64,000 nucleotides of DNA from Pseudomonadota bacterium (GCA_020160755.1 JAIUPN010000004.1:62001-126000), one strand, 5' to 3'; counted from the first letter of the stretch, positions 1 through 8,560 are shown. Made by a program: numbers and translations. The notes: generated by a model not told the origin, from the letters alone.

Positions 1-446
1 CGGAACGCGCCGCCCGCCGCGGCGAACAGCCCGACCTTGACTTCGGGCAGGCCGAATTGCGCGTGATCGGCCGCGATGATGATGTCGCTCATCAGCGCAA
101 TCTCGCAGCCGCCGCCAAAGGCGAAGCCGTTGACCGCCGCGATGACCGGTTTCGAGATCGGATGCGAGACCATGCCGGCGAAACCCCACGCCTGCTGCGC
201 CGGATCGTCGGGCTGGAGGCTTTCGCCGCGCGACAGGGCGACGAGGTCGGCGCCGGCGCAGAAGCTTTTGTCGCCTGCGCCGGTGATCACGACGGCGCGG
301 ATTTCGGAGTCGTTTTCGGCCTCTTCGAGTGCGGTGCCGATGCCAATATGGACCGCGGCGTTGACCGCGTTGCGCGCCTCCGGCCGGTTGATCGTCACGA
401 TCAGCACATGGCCGCGGCGTTCGGTGAGGATGGTGGTGTCGGTCAT
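1..446 (-). CDS. Enoyl-CoA hydratase/isomerase (crotonase family), C-terminus cut by window edge
   Basis: About 148 N-terminal codons are present; the rest lies left of the window. The protein begins MTDTTILTERRGHVLIVTINRP, a typical crotonase first strand. Further on it has GDKSFCAGADL, the first oxyanion-hole segment, and AFGGGCEIALMSDIIIA, the second. Crotonases hydrate enoyl-CoA thioesters in fatty-acid or branched-chain amino-acid breakdown. A GGGAGAG ribosome site lies just before the ATG at 446. A perfect LiuR-like palindrome is about 40 bases upstream, which favours a role in leucine/valine/isoleucine or fatty-acid oxidation. Family call is firm; the substrate is unknown. Confidence 0.9.
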   Translation of the reverse strand, partial: MTDTTILTERRGHVLIVTINRPEARNAVNAAVHIGIGTALEEAENDSEIRAVVITGAGDKSFCAGADLVALSRGESLQPDDPAQQAWGFAGMVSHPISKPVIAAVNGFAFGGGCEIALMSDIIIAADHAQFGLPEVKVGLFAAAGGAF

Positions 447-483
447 CGCGAATCTCTCCCTTTCGGGGGAGTATCGCGATGAC

Positions 484-499
484 TTGACGTTTACGTCAA
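484..499. promoter_or_regulatory. LiuR/MerR-type operator candidate
   Basis: The site is TTGACGT-TT-ACGTCAA, seven-base perfect arms around two bases, 38 bases before the start codon of the crotonase gene. It resembles the published LiuR (MerR family) sites controlling branched-chain amino-acid degradation in proteobacteria. The assignment to LiuR is inference; no merR gene is in the window. Confidence 0.5.
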
Positions 500-522
500 C
501 TGCTAAGAACGCGAGGGTGACG

Positions 523-1173
523 TCAGATCGACTGGCCGGTCTTCGCCCAGTCGGCGAGGAAGCCTTCGATGCCCTTTTCGGTCAGGACATGCTTGAACAG
601 CCCCTTGATCACCGACGGCGGTGCGGTCATCACGTCGGCGCCGATCTTTGCCGCTTCGAGTACATGGATGCCATGGCGCACGCTCGCGACGAGGATCTCG
701 GTTTCATAGGCATAATTGTCGTAAATCAGGCGGATGTCGGCGATCAGCTGCATACCGTCGAAGCCATTGTCGTCGTGGCGGCCGACGAAAGGCGAGACGA
801 AGGTCGCGCCGGCCTTCGCCGCGAGCAGCGCCTGCGTCGCAGAGAAGCAGAGCGTGACATTGACCATCGTGCCGTCGCTGGTCAGCGCCTTGCAGGTCTT
901 GAGGCCGTCGATCGTCAGCGGCACCTTGATGCAGACATTGTCGGCGATCTTGCGGAGGATTTCGGCCTCTTTCATCATCGTCTCATGGTCGAGCGCGACG
1001 ACTTCGGCCGAAACCGGGCCGGTGGTCAGCGCGCAGATTTCGCGGGTCACTTCCTTGAAGTCGCGACCCGACTTGGCGATCAGCGACGGGTTAGTGGTGA
1101 CGCCGTCGAGCAGGCCCGTCGCGGCGAGTTCCTGAATGTCGGCGATTTCGGCGGTGTCGGCGAAGAATTTCAT
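523..1173 (-). CDS. Transaldolase, small fructose-6-phosphate aldolase/TalC type
   Basis: A 216-residue protein matching the short (~215 aa) transaldolase subfamily rather than the ~320 aa TalB type. It starts [13 protein letters not shown] and has [11 protein letters not shown] near residues 24-34 (phosphate/substrate segment) and CIKVPLT around Lys83, the Schiff-base lysine. The C-terminal [10 protein letters not shown] segment is also typical. The role is transfer of a dihydroxyacetone unit in the non-oxidative pentose phosphate pathway, or fructose-6-phosphate aldolase activity; sequence alone does not decide. It is transcribed away from radA and toward the crotonase gene, separated from the latter by the LiuR-like palindrome. 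Confidence 0.9.
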   Translation of the reverse strand: MKFFADTAEIADIQELAATGLLDGVTTNPSLIAKSGRDFKEVTREICALTTGPVSAEVVALDHETMMKEAEILRKIADNVCIKVPLTIDGLKTCKALTSDGTMVNVTLCFSATQALLAAKAGATFVSPFVGRHDDNGFDGMQLIADIRLIYDNYAYETEILVASVRHGIHVLEAAKIGADVMTAPPSVIKGLFKHVLTEKGIEGFLADWAKTGQSI

Positions 1174-1262
1174 GGCGCGGGGCTTTCCTGTGGGAAGGTG
1201 ATTCGGGTTTGACGACGCCCTAGAACAATGGCGGGGAAAACTGAACCATGCTCACCCCCTTT

Positions 1263-1335
1263 CGTCACGGCGGACTTGATCCGGGGGCCACAACGACCGG
1301 GCTGCGATGGATGCCGGATCAGGTCCGGCATGACG
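1263..1335. repeat. REP-like intergenic inverted repeat
   Basis: Two 22-base arms (1263-1284 and 1314-1335) face each other across 29 bases and match at 19 of 22 positions. The right arm overlaps a compact palindrome, ATGCCGGA-tcagg-TCCGGCAT (1311-1331). The core motif CCGGATCAGGTCCGG looks like the REP-type elements scattered between genes in many alphaproteobacteria. It lies between the divergent transaldolase and radA genes. Confidence 0.6.
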
Positions 1336-1384
1336 AACAAGGAAAGCGCTGGCGTTCCGCCTTTGTTCCGATTATGCGAGCCTC

Positions 1385-2746
1385 ATGGCCAAAGCGAAAC
1401 GTCAATATGTCTGCCAGAATTGCGGGTCCGCAACCTATCGCTGGCAGGGGCAGTGCGCCGATTGCGGCGAATGGAACACGCTCGTCGAGGAAGCCGCCGA
1501 GACCGTCTTTTCGGCGAAACATGATCTCAGCCGCGGCGGGCGGACGCTCGCGCTCGAAACGCTCGACGCCGACAGCAAGATGCCCGACCGGATGCTCTGC
1601 GGCATCGCCGAATTCGATCGCGCGCTCGGCGGGGGCTTCGTCGCGGGGTCGGCGACGCTGATCGGCGGCGATCCGGGGATCGGCAAGTCGACCTTGCTCC
1701 TGCAGGCGGCGGGGCGGCTGGCAAAGGCCGGCAAGTCGGTGGTCTATATCAGCGGCGAGGAAGCCGCGGCGCAGGTGCGGCTCCGCGCGCAGCGGCTGGG
1801 GCTTGGCAACGCGCCGGTGGCGCTCGCCAGCGCGACGTCGGTGCGCGACATATTGGCGACACTCGACGGGCGCGACGCCGATTTCGTCGTGATCGATTCG
1901 ATCCAGACAATGCACAGCGACCTGATCGACAGCGCGCCGGGCACGGTGAGCCAGGTGCGGGCGAGCGCGCAGGAACTGATCCGCTACGCGAAGGACAGCG
2001 ACGCCGCGATTGTCCTCGTTGGCCATGTCACCAAGGACGGGACGATCGCGGGACCGCGGGTGCTCGAACATATGGTCGACACGGTGCTGGCGTTCGAGGG
2101 CGAGCGGAGCCACCAATATCGTATTCTGCGCGCGGTGAAGAACCGCTTCGGCGGCACCGACGAGATCGGGGTGTTCGCGATGGGCGAGGAGGGGCTGGGC
2201 GAGGTCGCGAATCCGTCGAGCCTGTTCCTGACCGATCGCAGCCGCGATGTGCCGGGATCGGTGGTGTTCCCCGCGCTCGAAGGCACGCGCCCGGTGCTCG
2301 TCGAGGTGCAGGCGCTGACCGTCCGCCTCGCGAGCGGGGCGACGCCGCGGCGCGCCGTCGTCGGTTGGGACAGCGGGCGGCTCGCGATGGTGCTCGCGGT
2401 ACTGGAGGCGCGCTGCGGGCTCCAGATGGGCGGTGCCGAAGTCTATCTCAACATTGCCGGCGGTTACCGGCTGACCGATCCCGCCGCCGACCTTGCGGTC
2501 GCCGCGGCGCTGATATCGGCGTTCAGCGAGCGGCCGGTGCCTGCCGATGCGATCGTCTTCGGCGAACTGTCGCTGTCGGGCGAGGTGCGCCAGGTCTCGC
2601 ACGATGGCCTGCGCCTCCGCGAGGCCGCGAAGCTCGGTTTTTCGCGGGGCTGGGGCCCGACGGGCATGAAGGCGGTCGGCGGAATTTCGGTCACTGGTTT
2701 CGGCCGGCTCGGCGAACTCGTTGACCTGATGCTCGGGCGCGACTAG
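1385..2746 (+). CDS. radA: DNA repair protein RadA
   Basis: A full-length 453-residue RadA (Sms), which helps branch migration during recombination repair. An N-terminal zinc finger has Cys10, Cys13, Cys24 and Cys27. The RecA-like ATPase carries Walker A GGDPGIGKST (94-103), Walker B VVIDS (about 168-172) and the RadA-specific KNRFG motif (252-256). A Lon-like C-terminal domain follows (ARRAVVGWDSGR onward). The CvpA-family gene begins 10 bases downstream, so the two are probably co-transcribed. Confidence 0.97.
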   Translation: MAKAKRQYVCQNCGSATYRWQGQCADCGEWNTLVEEAAETVFSAKHDLSRGGRTLALETLDADSKMPDRMLCGIAEFDRALGGGFVAGSATLIGGDPGIGKSTLLLQAAGRLAKAGKSVVYISGEEAAAQVRLRAQRLGLGNAPVALASATSVRDILATLDGRDADFVVIDSIQTMHSDLIDSAPGTVSQVRASAQELIRYAKDSDAAIVLVGHVTKDGTIAGPRVLEHMVDTVLAFEGERSHQYRILRAVKNRFGGTDEIGVFAMGEEGLGEVANPSSLFLTDRSRDVPGSVVFPALEGTRPVLVEVQALTVRLASGATPRRAVVGWDSGRLAMVLAVLEARCGLQMGGAEVYLNIAGGYRLTDPAADLAVAAALISAFSERPVPADAIVFGELSLSGEVRQVSHDGLRLREAAKLGFSRGWGPTGMKAVGGISVTGFGRLGELVDLMLGRD

Positions 2747-2756
2747 CGACCGGGAA

Positions 2757-3302
2757 ATGGGAAGTCTGACGGCTCTGGATATCATCGTGCTGACGCTCGT
2801 CGGCGGCGGCGCGGTGCTCGGTTTTTCGCGCGGCCTTGTACAGGAAGTGACGACGCTACTCGCGTGGATCCTCGCGATCGCGGCGGTGCGCTTCTTTCAC
2901 CCGCTCGTTACCGACCTGCTTGCCGGCTGGGTCGGCGGAGAGGGCGGCGCGGCGATGCTCGCCTTCGTCCTGCTCTTCGGCGGCGTGTTCGCGGTTGCCA
3001 AATGGGGTTCGCGCGCGATGGGGCAGCGCAGCCGCGCCTCGCTGGTCGGCGGGTTCGACCGCGGGCTCGGCGCCGGTTTCGGCGCGGTGAAGGGCCTGCT
3101 GATTGCTTCGATCGGCTTCATGCTGATCACATTGCTGTACGACATCGGCTACGGGAATGCGCAGCGCCCGGCATGGATGACCGACAGCCGGACCTATCCT
3201 GCGCTCAACGCGACAAGTGCGGCGATGAGCAAGGTGATCGCCGAACGCCGCGCGCAGGCCCGCGAAGCCGAGAACGAAGCGGCGAAGGCCGACAAGTCAT
3301 GA
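2757..3302 (+). CDS. CvpA family inner-membrane protein
   Basis: A 181-residue protein opening with LTALDIIVLTLVGGGAVLGF, the usual CvpA start, and containing about four hydrophobic segments up to about residue 130. A charged, Ala/Glu/Lys-rich tail follows (REAENEAAKADKS). CvpA proteins are linked to colicin V production and envelope stress; the precise role is unclear. The stop overlaps the next start (ATGA), so translation is probably coupled to the NifU-like gene. Confidence 0.88.
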   Translation: MGSLTALDIIVLTLVGGGAVLGFSRGLVQEVTTLLAWILAIAAVRFFHPLVTDLLAGWVGGEGGAAMLAFVLLFGGVFAVAKWGSRAMGQRSRASLVGGFDRGLGAGFGAVKGLLIASIGFMLITLLYDIGYGNAQRPAWMTDSRTYPALNATSAAMSKVIAERRAQAREAENEAAKADKS

Positions 3303-3727
3303 GCGCGCCGCTCTACAATCGCGACATATTGGCGCTGGCGGTCGCGACCGCCGACTATCTGCCGCTCGTCGATGCGTCTCACCGCGTGAGCAAGCGCGCG
3401 CCGCTGTGCGGCAGCGCGATCATCCTCGACCTCGATACCGACCCCGCCGGGCGCGTGACGCGCGTCGGTATGCATGTTGAGGCGTGCGCGCTCGGTCAGG
3501 CGTCGGCGGCGCTGCTTGCGCGCCACGCGCCGGGCCTTGGCCTCGCCGACATACGCGCGGCGCGCGACGGTATCGCCACGTGGTTCGCGGGCGCGGGCGA
3601 CCGGCCCGATTGGCCGGGGTTCGACCTGCTAGCTCCTGCGCGCGACTATCCCGCGCGTCACGGCGCGATCCTGCTGCCGTTCGATGCCGCGATTGCGGCG
3701 CTCGAGAAACAGGCGGCGGCGGCGTGA
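3299..3727 (+). CDS. NifU-like iron-sulfur cluster scaffold protein
   Basis: 142 residues resembling the N-terminal IscU/NifU-type domain found in alphaproteobacteria. It begins MSAPLYNRDILALA and contains APLCGSAIILDLD (about 35-47) and VEACALGQASAALL (about 60-73), which supply two of the expected cluster-ligand cysteines. The third cysteine of classical IscU is not obvious, so it may be a specialised or degenerate scaffold. It overlaps the CvpA-family gene by four bases upstream and the antiporter gene by four bases downstream (GTGA). Confidence 0.75.
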   Translation: MSAPLYNRDILALAVATADYLPLVDASHRVSKRAPLCGSAIILDLDTDPAGRVTRVGMHVEACALGQASAALLARHAPGLGLADIRAARDGIATWFAGAGDRPDWPGFDLLAPARDYPARHGAILLPFDAAIAALEKQAAAA

Positions 3728-5610
3728 CGCTGCTGGCGCTGACGGCGGCGGCGCCGGAGGCGGCGGGCACGGTAACCGACACCGCGCTGGTCGAAGGCGC
3801 GATCCTGCTCGGTGTCGCGACCTTGTTCGTCCTCATCTTCCGCCGCCTTGGCCTCGGTGCGGTGCTCGGTTACCTGATCGCGGGCGCGATCGTCGGACCG
3901 CACGGGCTCGGGCTGGTCGGTGGCGGCGAATCGAAGCTCGCCTTTGCCGAACTCGGCATCGCCTTCCTGCTCTTCCTCGTCGGGCTCGAACTGTCGCCGG
4001 GCCGCTTGTGGCAGATGCGCCGCGCGATCTTCGGGCTCGGCATGGTCCAGGTCGTGGTGACGGGGCTGGTGCTCACCGCGCTGATTCACCTGATCCTGGG
4101 GTTCAGCCCCGCGGCCTCGCTCGCGCTCGGCCTTCCGCTCGCGCTGTCGTCAACCGCGCAGGTGCTTCCGGGGCTCAAGAGTTCGGGCCGGATCAATTCG
4201 CCTTTCGGGGAGAAGGCCTTCTCGATCCTGCTGTTTCAGGATCTCGCGATTGTGCCGATGATCACGATCGTTGCCGTCCTGTCGCGTGCGCCCGCCGATC
4301 CCTCGGCCCCGCCCGGCTGGCAGATGGCCTTTTTTACGCTGTGGGCGATCGTCGTGCTGGTCCTTGCGGGGCGCTTCGTCGTCAACCCGCTGCTCCGGAT
4401 CATCGGCCGGTATGGCGAACGCGAACTGTTCGTCGTCGTCGGCCTGCTCACGATCCTTGCGAGCGCGGCGCTGATGCACGGCCTGCACCTGTCGACCGCG
4501 CTCGGCGCCTTTATCGCGGGCGTCATGCTCGCCGACTCCCCTTATCGGCACGAGATTGAATCGGATGTCGAACCCTTCCGCCTGATCCTGCTCGGCCTCT
4601 TCTTCCTTGCGGTCGGCATGGTGCTCGATGTCGGCGCGGTGATGGAGCGGCCGCTGCTCGTCCTCGGGCTGGCGCTCGGCCTTGTCGCGGTGAAGGCGAC
4701 GGTCCTGACCTTGATCGTAAAAGCGTTCGGGAAAAGCTGGTCGGCGGCGCTCGGACTTGGCCTGTTGCTCAGTCAGGGTGGCGAATTCGGCTTCCTGCTG
4801 TTCGCGCAGGCCGCCGACGCGCTCCTCATCGAGCCCGAGGCGGCGAGCCTGTTCAGCGCGGTGGTTACGCTATCGATGGTGACGACGCCCTTCCTGATGC
4901 TATTCGCCCGCAACCTCGAATTCTCGCCTGCCGCGGAGCCGGCCGATCTTGACGACCCCGAGGATGCACCTCGCGGCTCGGCTATCGTCGTCGGTTACGG
5001 CCGGTTCGGGCAGACGGTGGCGCAGATGCTGCACGGCGTCGCCTGTTCGGTGACGCTGATCGACAAGAAGCCGAGCCAGATCGAGCTCTCGAGCCGCTTC
5101 GATACCAAGGTCTATTTCGGCGACGGGCTTCGCGTCGATTTGCTGCGCCGCGCGGGCGCCGAGGAAGCGCGGCTGATCATCTTCTGTATCGACGATGCGT
5201 CGGTCGACGCCGCGGCGTTGAAGCCTGTCGTCGATGCCTTTCCCGACGCCAAGGTGCTGATGCGCGTGTTCGACCGGCGCCAGTTGCTCGCGCTCGACGG
5301 CGCGGGGGTCGACGGTGCGGTGCGCGAAGTGTTCGAAAGCTCGATCGCGCTGGGGCTGATGGCGCTGCGGCATCTCGACGTCGATCCGCGCGAGATGGAA
5401 GATGTCGAGACGACGCTTCGCCATCTCGATGATGCGCGGCTCCAGGCGCAGCTCGACGAGGGCGACCTGTCGGCGGGGATGGATCACCGGTTCAAGCCGG
5501 GCGGCGGGCGCGAAGCCGAAAGCGTGCTCGAAAAATTGCGCCAGCGGCGGCTGGCGGCGAAGCTCGCCAAGGACGAGAATGAGGCGCCGGGGCTGGCGAC
5601 CGAGCGTTAG
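3724..5610 (+). CDS. CPA2-family monovalent cation:proton antiporter (KefB/YbaL-like)
   Basis: 628 residues from a GTG start overlapping the previous stop; no ATG start lies nearby in frame. The first ~400 residues form the Na+/H+ exchanger fold with some 12 hydrophobic segments, including ELGIAFLLFLVGLELSP and LLFQDLAIVPM. From about residue 418, VVGYGRFGQ starts a TrkA-N/RCK nucleotide-binding domain. A polar tail ends the protein. Proteins of this type export K+ or Na+ in exchange for protons under redox or pH control. There is no visible KefF/KefG partner. Confidence 0.9.
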   Translation: MTLLALTAAAPEAAGTVTDTALVEGAILLGVATLFVLIFRRLGLGAVLGYLIAGAIVGPHGLGLVGGGESKLAFAELGIAFLLFLVGLELSPGRLWQMRRAIFGLGMVQVVVTGLVLTALIHLILGFSPAASLALGLPLALSSTAQVLPGLKSSGRINSPFGEKAFSILLFQDLAIVPMITIVAVLSRAPADPSAPPGWQMAFFTLWAIVVLVLAGRFVVNPLLRIIGRYGERELFVVVGLLTILASAALMHGLHLSTALGAFIAGVMLADSPYRHEIESDVEPFRLILLGLFFLAVGMVLDVGAVMERPLLVLGLALGLVAVKATVLTLIVKAFGKSWSAALGLGLLLSQGGEFGFLLFAQAADALLIEPEAASLFSAVVTLSMVTTPFLMLFARNLEFSPAAEPADLDDPEDAPRGSAIVVGYGRFGQTVAQMLHGVACSVTLIDKKPSQIELSSRFDTKVYFGDGLRVDLLRRAGAEEARLIIFCIDDASVDAAALKPVVDAFPDAKVLMRVFDRRQLLALDGAGVDGAVREVFESSIALGLMALRHLDVDPREMEDVETTLRHLDDARLQAQLDEGDLSAGMDHRFKPGGGREAESVLEKLRQRRLAAKLAKDENEAPGLATER

Positions 5611-5651
5611 TCGCGGGGATGCCGCGCCGGTTGGTTCCTCTACCGGCCTTC

Positions 5652-5679
5652 AAAAAAAGAACCCGGCCATAGGCCGGGT
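5652..5679 (-). terminator. Intrinsic terminator of the VOC-to-MFS operon
   Basis: Read on the minus strand, the stem ACCCGGCC-tat-GGCCGGGT is followed directly by TCTTTTTTTG. It begins 35 bases after the VOC gene's stop codon and is a textbook rho-independent terminator for the minus-strand operon that starts with the MFS gene. Confidence 0.9.
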
Positions 5680-5713
5680 CCAGGAGGAGTTCCCAGTGGT
5701 ACCTTGGGAATAT

Positions 5714-6307
5714 CTATTCGGCGGGCACCGGGCTGCGGCCGGTGATGAAGCCTTCGCGCTTCGTGCCGTCGGCCTGCACCGGATCGTGCGCGACGTCGCT
5801 TTCGTCGAACTCCTTGGTCCAAGCCGCGAATTCGAGGCACACGCCATCGGGATCGAAGAAATAGACCGAGCGGACGAAGACGCCGGGGTGAAGCTCTGCC
5901 GACGCCTGCATCGGGCTGTCGTCGTGGTTGAGCACCGGGGTCACTTCGATGCCCTTGGCGATCAGCCGCTGGTAATAATCGTCGAACTTGTCGGCGCGGA
6001 CGTTGATCGCGATGTGGTTCATCGACCCGTGCGCCGACACGAAGCTGCCCCGCGTCGGCAGCGCCGCAGGGGCGGAGATGCCCGGAGCGGCTTCGGGCGC
6101 GTCGGGGAACCAGAAGAAGGCGAGGCTGTCGCCGTTGCCGATGTCGAAGAAGAAATGCTGGCCGCGTCCGCCGGGCAGGTCGATCGTCTTGGTCAGCGGC
6201 ATACCGAGCACGTCGCGGTAGAATTCGACCGTTTTCGCCATATCCTTGCACACGAGCGCGAGGTGGTTGACCCCGCAGAATTCGAATTCGCTATTTTCTG
6301 CAGCCAT
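5714..6307 (-). CDS. VOC superfamily protein (glyoxalase/extradiol dioxygenase-like)
   Basis: 197 residues with paired beta-alpha-beta-beta-beta motifs. His15 (GVNHLALVC), His98 (MNHIAINV) and Glu159 (DPDGVCLEF) are placed as the His-His-Glu metal triad of vicinal-oxygen-chelate enzymes. The segment VEFYRDVLGMPL (about 27-38) is family-typical. It could be a ring-cleavage dioxygenase, a glyoxalase-like isomerase or a glutathione-dependent enzyme. It is the last gene of a seven-gene minus-strand operon, directly after a GST gene, and is followed by a strong terminator. Confidence 0.85.
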   Translation of the reverse strand: MAAENSEFEFCGVNHLALVCKDMAKTVEFYRDVLGMPLTKTIDLPGGRGQHFFFDIGNGDSLAFFWFPDAPEAAPGISAPAALPTRGSFVSAHGSMNHIAINVRADKFDDYYQRLIAKGIEVTPVLNHDDSPMQASAELHPGVFVRSVYFFDPDGVCLEFAAWTKEFDESDVAHDPVQADGTKREGFITGRSPVPAE

Positions 6308-6325
6308 GATCCGTCTCCTTGTGGT

Positions 6326-6943
6326 TCAGTTTGCCATCGCGCTGGGGCGGCTTTTCATCCGCTCGTACCAGCTCTGAATATTCGTGTTGGCGGGGTCGAT
6401 CGGCTGACCGACCGACGCGCCGAAATCGAGGAAGGCAAAGAGCATGATGTCGGCGAGGCTCAGCGCGTTGCCCGCGATGAATTCGCGTCCCGCGATCTGC
6501 GCGTCGAGCCATTCGATCCCGTCCTGCGCAGTCGCCTTCAAGCCGTCGGCGGCTTCGGGCAGGCAGCGCAGTCGCGCCTCGAACAGCGGCAGGCCTTCGG
6601 CAAAGCGGAAACCGTTGGTGAGCGGCTCGCAAATCTTGAGGTCGACGCGGCGCGTCCACATGCGGGTGTTCGCGCGCTCCTCCGCCGTGGTGCCGATCAG
6701 CGGCGTTTCGGGGAAGCGCTCTTCGAGATATTCGCAGATTGCGGTGATTTCGCAGATGAAACTGCCGTCGTCGAGTTCGAGCGCGGGGGTCTGCCCGGCG
6801 GGGTTCACATCGACATTATACGGCGCCCGCCGGTTCTCACCGCCGCGCAGGTCGACGCTGACCTCGGGGATCTCGATACCCTTTTCCGCCATGAAAAGTT
6901 TCACGACGCGGGGGTTGGGGCCGACGCTGTTATAGAATTTCAT
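6326..6943 (-). CDS. Glutathione S-transferase
   Basis: 205 residues from the ATG at 6943, preceded by GAGAGGA; an in-frame upstream ATG at 6970 is less likely. The thioredoxin-fold N-terminus has NPAGQTPALELDDG and the glutathione-binding ICEITAICEYLEE (Glu-Ile/Ser-type turn near residue 67). The all-helical C-terminal domain has the N-capping motif region FIAGNALSLADIMLF. It probably conjugates or lyases a glutathione adduct in this catabolic operon. It lies 18 bases before the VOC gene. A large hairpin sits between it and the upstream SMP-30 gene. Confidence 0.9.
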   Translation of the reverse strand: MKFYNSVGPNPRVVKLFMAEKGIEIPEVSVDLRGGENRRAPYNVDVNPAGQTPALELDDGSFICEITAICEYLEERFPETPLIGTTAEERANTRMWTRRVDLKICEPLTNGFRFAEGLPLFEARLRCLPEAADGLKATAQDGIEWLDAQIAGREFIAGNALSLADIMLFAFLDFGASVGQPIDPANTNIQSWYERMKSRPSAMAN

Positions 6944-6973
6944 CTTATCCTCTCGCAGTCCTTTTATCATCTT

Positions 6974-7010
6974 GCGGCTTAACCGTCAACTTAGTTGACG
7001 ATTAAGCCGC
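6974..7010. promoter_or_regulatory. Large inverted repeat with GTCAAC-tta-GTTGAC core
   Basis: Seventeen-base arms (6974-6990 and 6994-7010) around tta match at 16 of 17 positions. The right arm is the end of the SMP-30 coding sequence and tta is its stop codon. The 15-base core matches the pattern GTCAAY-n3-RTTGAC also found at 15164-15178. No U-run follows, so it may be an operator, an RNA-processing hairpin or an attenuator before the GST gene rather than a full terminator. Confidence 0.55.
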
Positions 7011-7905
7011 GGCGCGGCCAGCGGACGCGATAGAGCGTCCCCGTCGTCGATGCGGTGATATAGGCATCGCGCCGGTCGGCGCCGCCAAAGGCGATATTGG
7101 TGACCCCGACATCGGGGAGCGGCAGGAACTCCGACCCGCCGCCATCGGGGTCGAAAATGGTGATCCCGCCCTCAACCATCGTGCCGACGCAGATGCGCCC
7201 GCTTTCCTCGATCGCCATGCTGTCGAGCAGGCGGAAGGCGGGCGGGGTGCCGACAAAGCGGCCGGGAGCCCACGGCGGGGGCGGCGCGAGGGTGCCGGGC
7301 GCAACCACGTCCATCGCCCACACGCGCGCGGTCATCGTCTCGCTGACGTAAAGCGTTTTGCTGTCGGGCGAGAGGCCCACGCCATTCGGGCCCATCATGC
7401 CGGCACGCTGGCGCGTGATGCGCGATCCGTCGATGGCGGCATGATAGAGCGCGCCATGGTCGCGGCCGCTGTCGCGCACCTGTCCATGGTCGGTGAACCA
7501 GAAACCGCCCGCGGCGTCGAACACGATATCGTTCGGTCCCTTGAGTCGCTCGCCGTCGAAGCTGTCATAAAGTGTCGTCACCGCGCCGCTGGTCAGGTCG
7601 ACGCGCTGGATCGACCCGCACGCTTCGGGGTTCGCGGCGTGACCCGGAAACAGCAGGTTGCCCGCCTCGACCCACTCGAACCCGCCGTTGTTACAGACAT
7701 AGGCGGCGCCGTCGGGCCCGATCGCAAGCCCGTTCGGACCGCCGCCGAGTTCGGCAACGACCGAAAGTTCGCCGTCGGGCAGGACGCGCGTCAGCGTGCC
7801 GCGCGCGATTTCGACGAGCAGCACCGATCCGTCCGCCATAGGTACCGGGCCTTCGGGAAAGCGCAGTCCCGTCGCGACGACCTCGGGAGTGCCGAATTCG
7901 CTCAT
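6991..7905 (-). CDS. SMP-30/gluconolactonase/LRE family protein
   Basis: 304 residues of six-bladed beta-propeller type. Recognisable segments are LRFPEGPVPMADGSVLLVEI (family start, metal-binding Glu), GGGPNGLAIGPDGAAYVCNNGGFEW, and LKGPNDIVFDAAGGFWFTD, with the Asn and Asp ligands of the catalytic divalent metal. Family members hydrolyse lactones or related esters. The start overlaps the stop of the upstream carboxymuconolactone-decarboxylase-like gene (ATGA). In this operon it may open a lactone produced by the dehydrogenases; that is inference. Confidence 0.9.
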   Translation of the reverse strand: MSEFGTPEVVATGLRFPEGPVPMADGSVLLVEIARGTLTRVLPDGELSVVAELGGGPNGLAIGPDGAAYVCNNGGFEWVEAGNLLFPGHAANPEACGSIQRVDLTSGAVTTLYDSFDGERLKGPNDIVFDAAGGFWFTDHGQVRDSGRDHGALYHAAIDGSRITRQRAGMMGPNGVGLSPDSKTLYVSETMTARVWAMDVVAPGTLAPPPPWAPGRFVGTPPAFRLLDSMAIEESGRICVGTMVEGGITIFDPDGGGSEFLPLPDVGVTNIAFGGADRRDAYITASTTGTLYRVRWPRRGLIVN

Positions 7906-8549
7906 CCGTTTGCGGGGCGCGGGGCGCTGAGGAAGTCGGCGGCGCTGAAGCCTTCGGGAGCCGCGATCTCGACGATCGGATCCTCGCGCGCATCATATTC
8001 CATGCGCAGCGCGCGCGTGATCACCGCGTGCATGTCGTAGAGGCAGGTGATGTAGGTGAACTCGAAAATCTGCTCGTCGTTCCAGAAGGTCTTGAGCTTG
8101 TCGAAGACCTCCAGCGGCACCCGTCCGCCAGCCTGGGCAAGGCAGTCGGCGTAGGCGAGCACGGTGCGCTCCTGCTCGTTGTAGCAGTCGGCGACCTGCC
8201 AGTGCGCGATGGCGGCGATCTTCTCGTCGCTGACGCCGAGGCCGCGCAGCGATTTGCAGTGCTGCGAGAAAACGAACTGGCTGCCCTTGACCCATCCCGC
8301 GCGCGTCTGGCCGAGCTCGCGCAGCACCGGATCGATCGTGCGCGCCGGATTGCGATAGACGGCGAAACCCTTGACGGCATGTTCGAAGATGTCGGGCGAC
8401 AGCGCGAACACGGTCCACCAGTCGCCGGGCGTACCCGTCGCGGTGCCGGGTTCGGCGACGGGGTCGCGGTCACCGAACAGGCGATTGTAGTAAGCGAGGA
8501 CGGTCTCGTCAGTGACTTCCGAGCGGGGAACCTGGCGCAGGACGGGCAT
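7902..8549 (-). CDS. Carboxymuconolactone decarboxylase/AhpD-like family protein
   Basis: 215 residues, all helical. The segment WVKGSQFVFSQHCKSLRGLGVSDEKIAAI (about 95-123) matches the CMD/AhpD core, with a His-Cys pair but not the full CxxC of AhpD peroxidase partners. It could be a decarboxylase-like enzyme or a redox protein. It follows the SnoaL-like gene by 11 bases and overlaps the SMP-30 gene by four, so it belongs to the seven-gene operon. Confidence 0.85.
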   Translation of the reverse strand: MPVLRQVPRSEVTDETVLAYYNRLFGDRDPVAEPGTATGTPGDWWTVFALSPDIFEHAVKGFAVYRNPARTIDPVLRELGQTRAGWVKGSQFVFSQHCKSLRGLGVSDEKIAAIAHWQVADCYNEQERTVLAYADCLAQAGGRVPLEVFDKLKTFWNDEQIFEFTYITCLYDMHAVITRALRMEYDAREDPIVEIAAPEGFSAADFLSAPRPANG

Positions 8550-8560
8550 GGTGTGTCTCC

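Noticed and set aside
1319..2785. Long minus-strand open frame of 488 codons opposite radA
   Set aside because: Arg/His-rich low-complexity translation typical of antisense frames in GC-rich DNA; radA with all its motifs is on the other strand.
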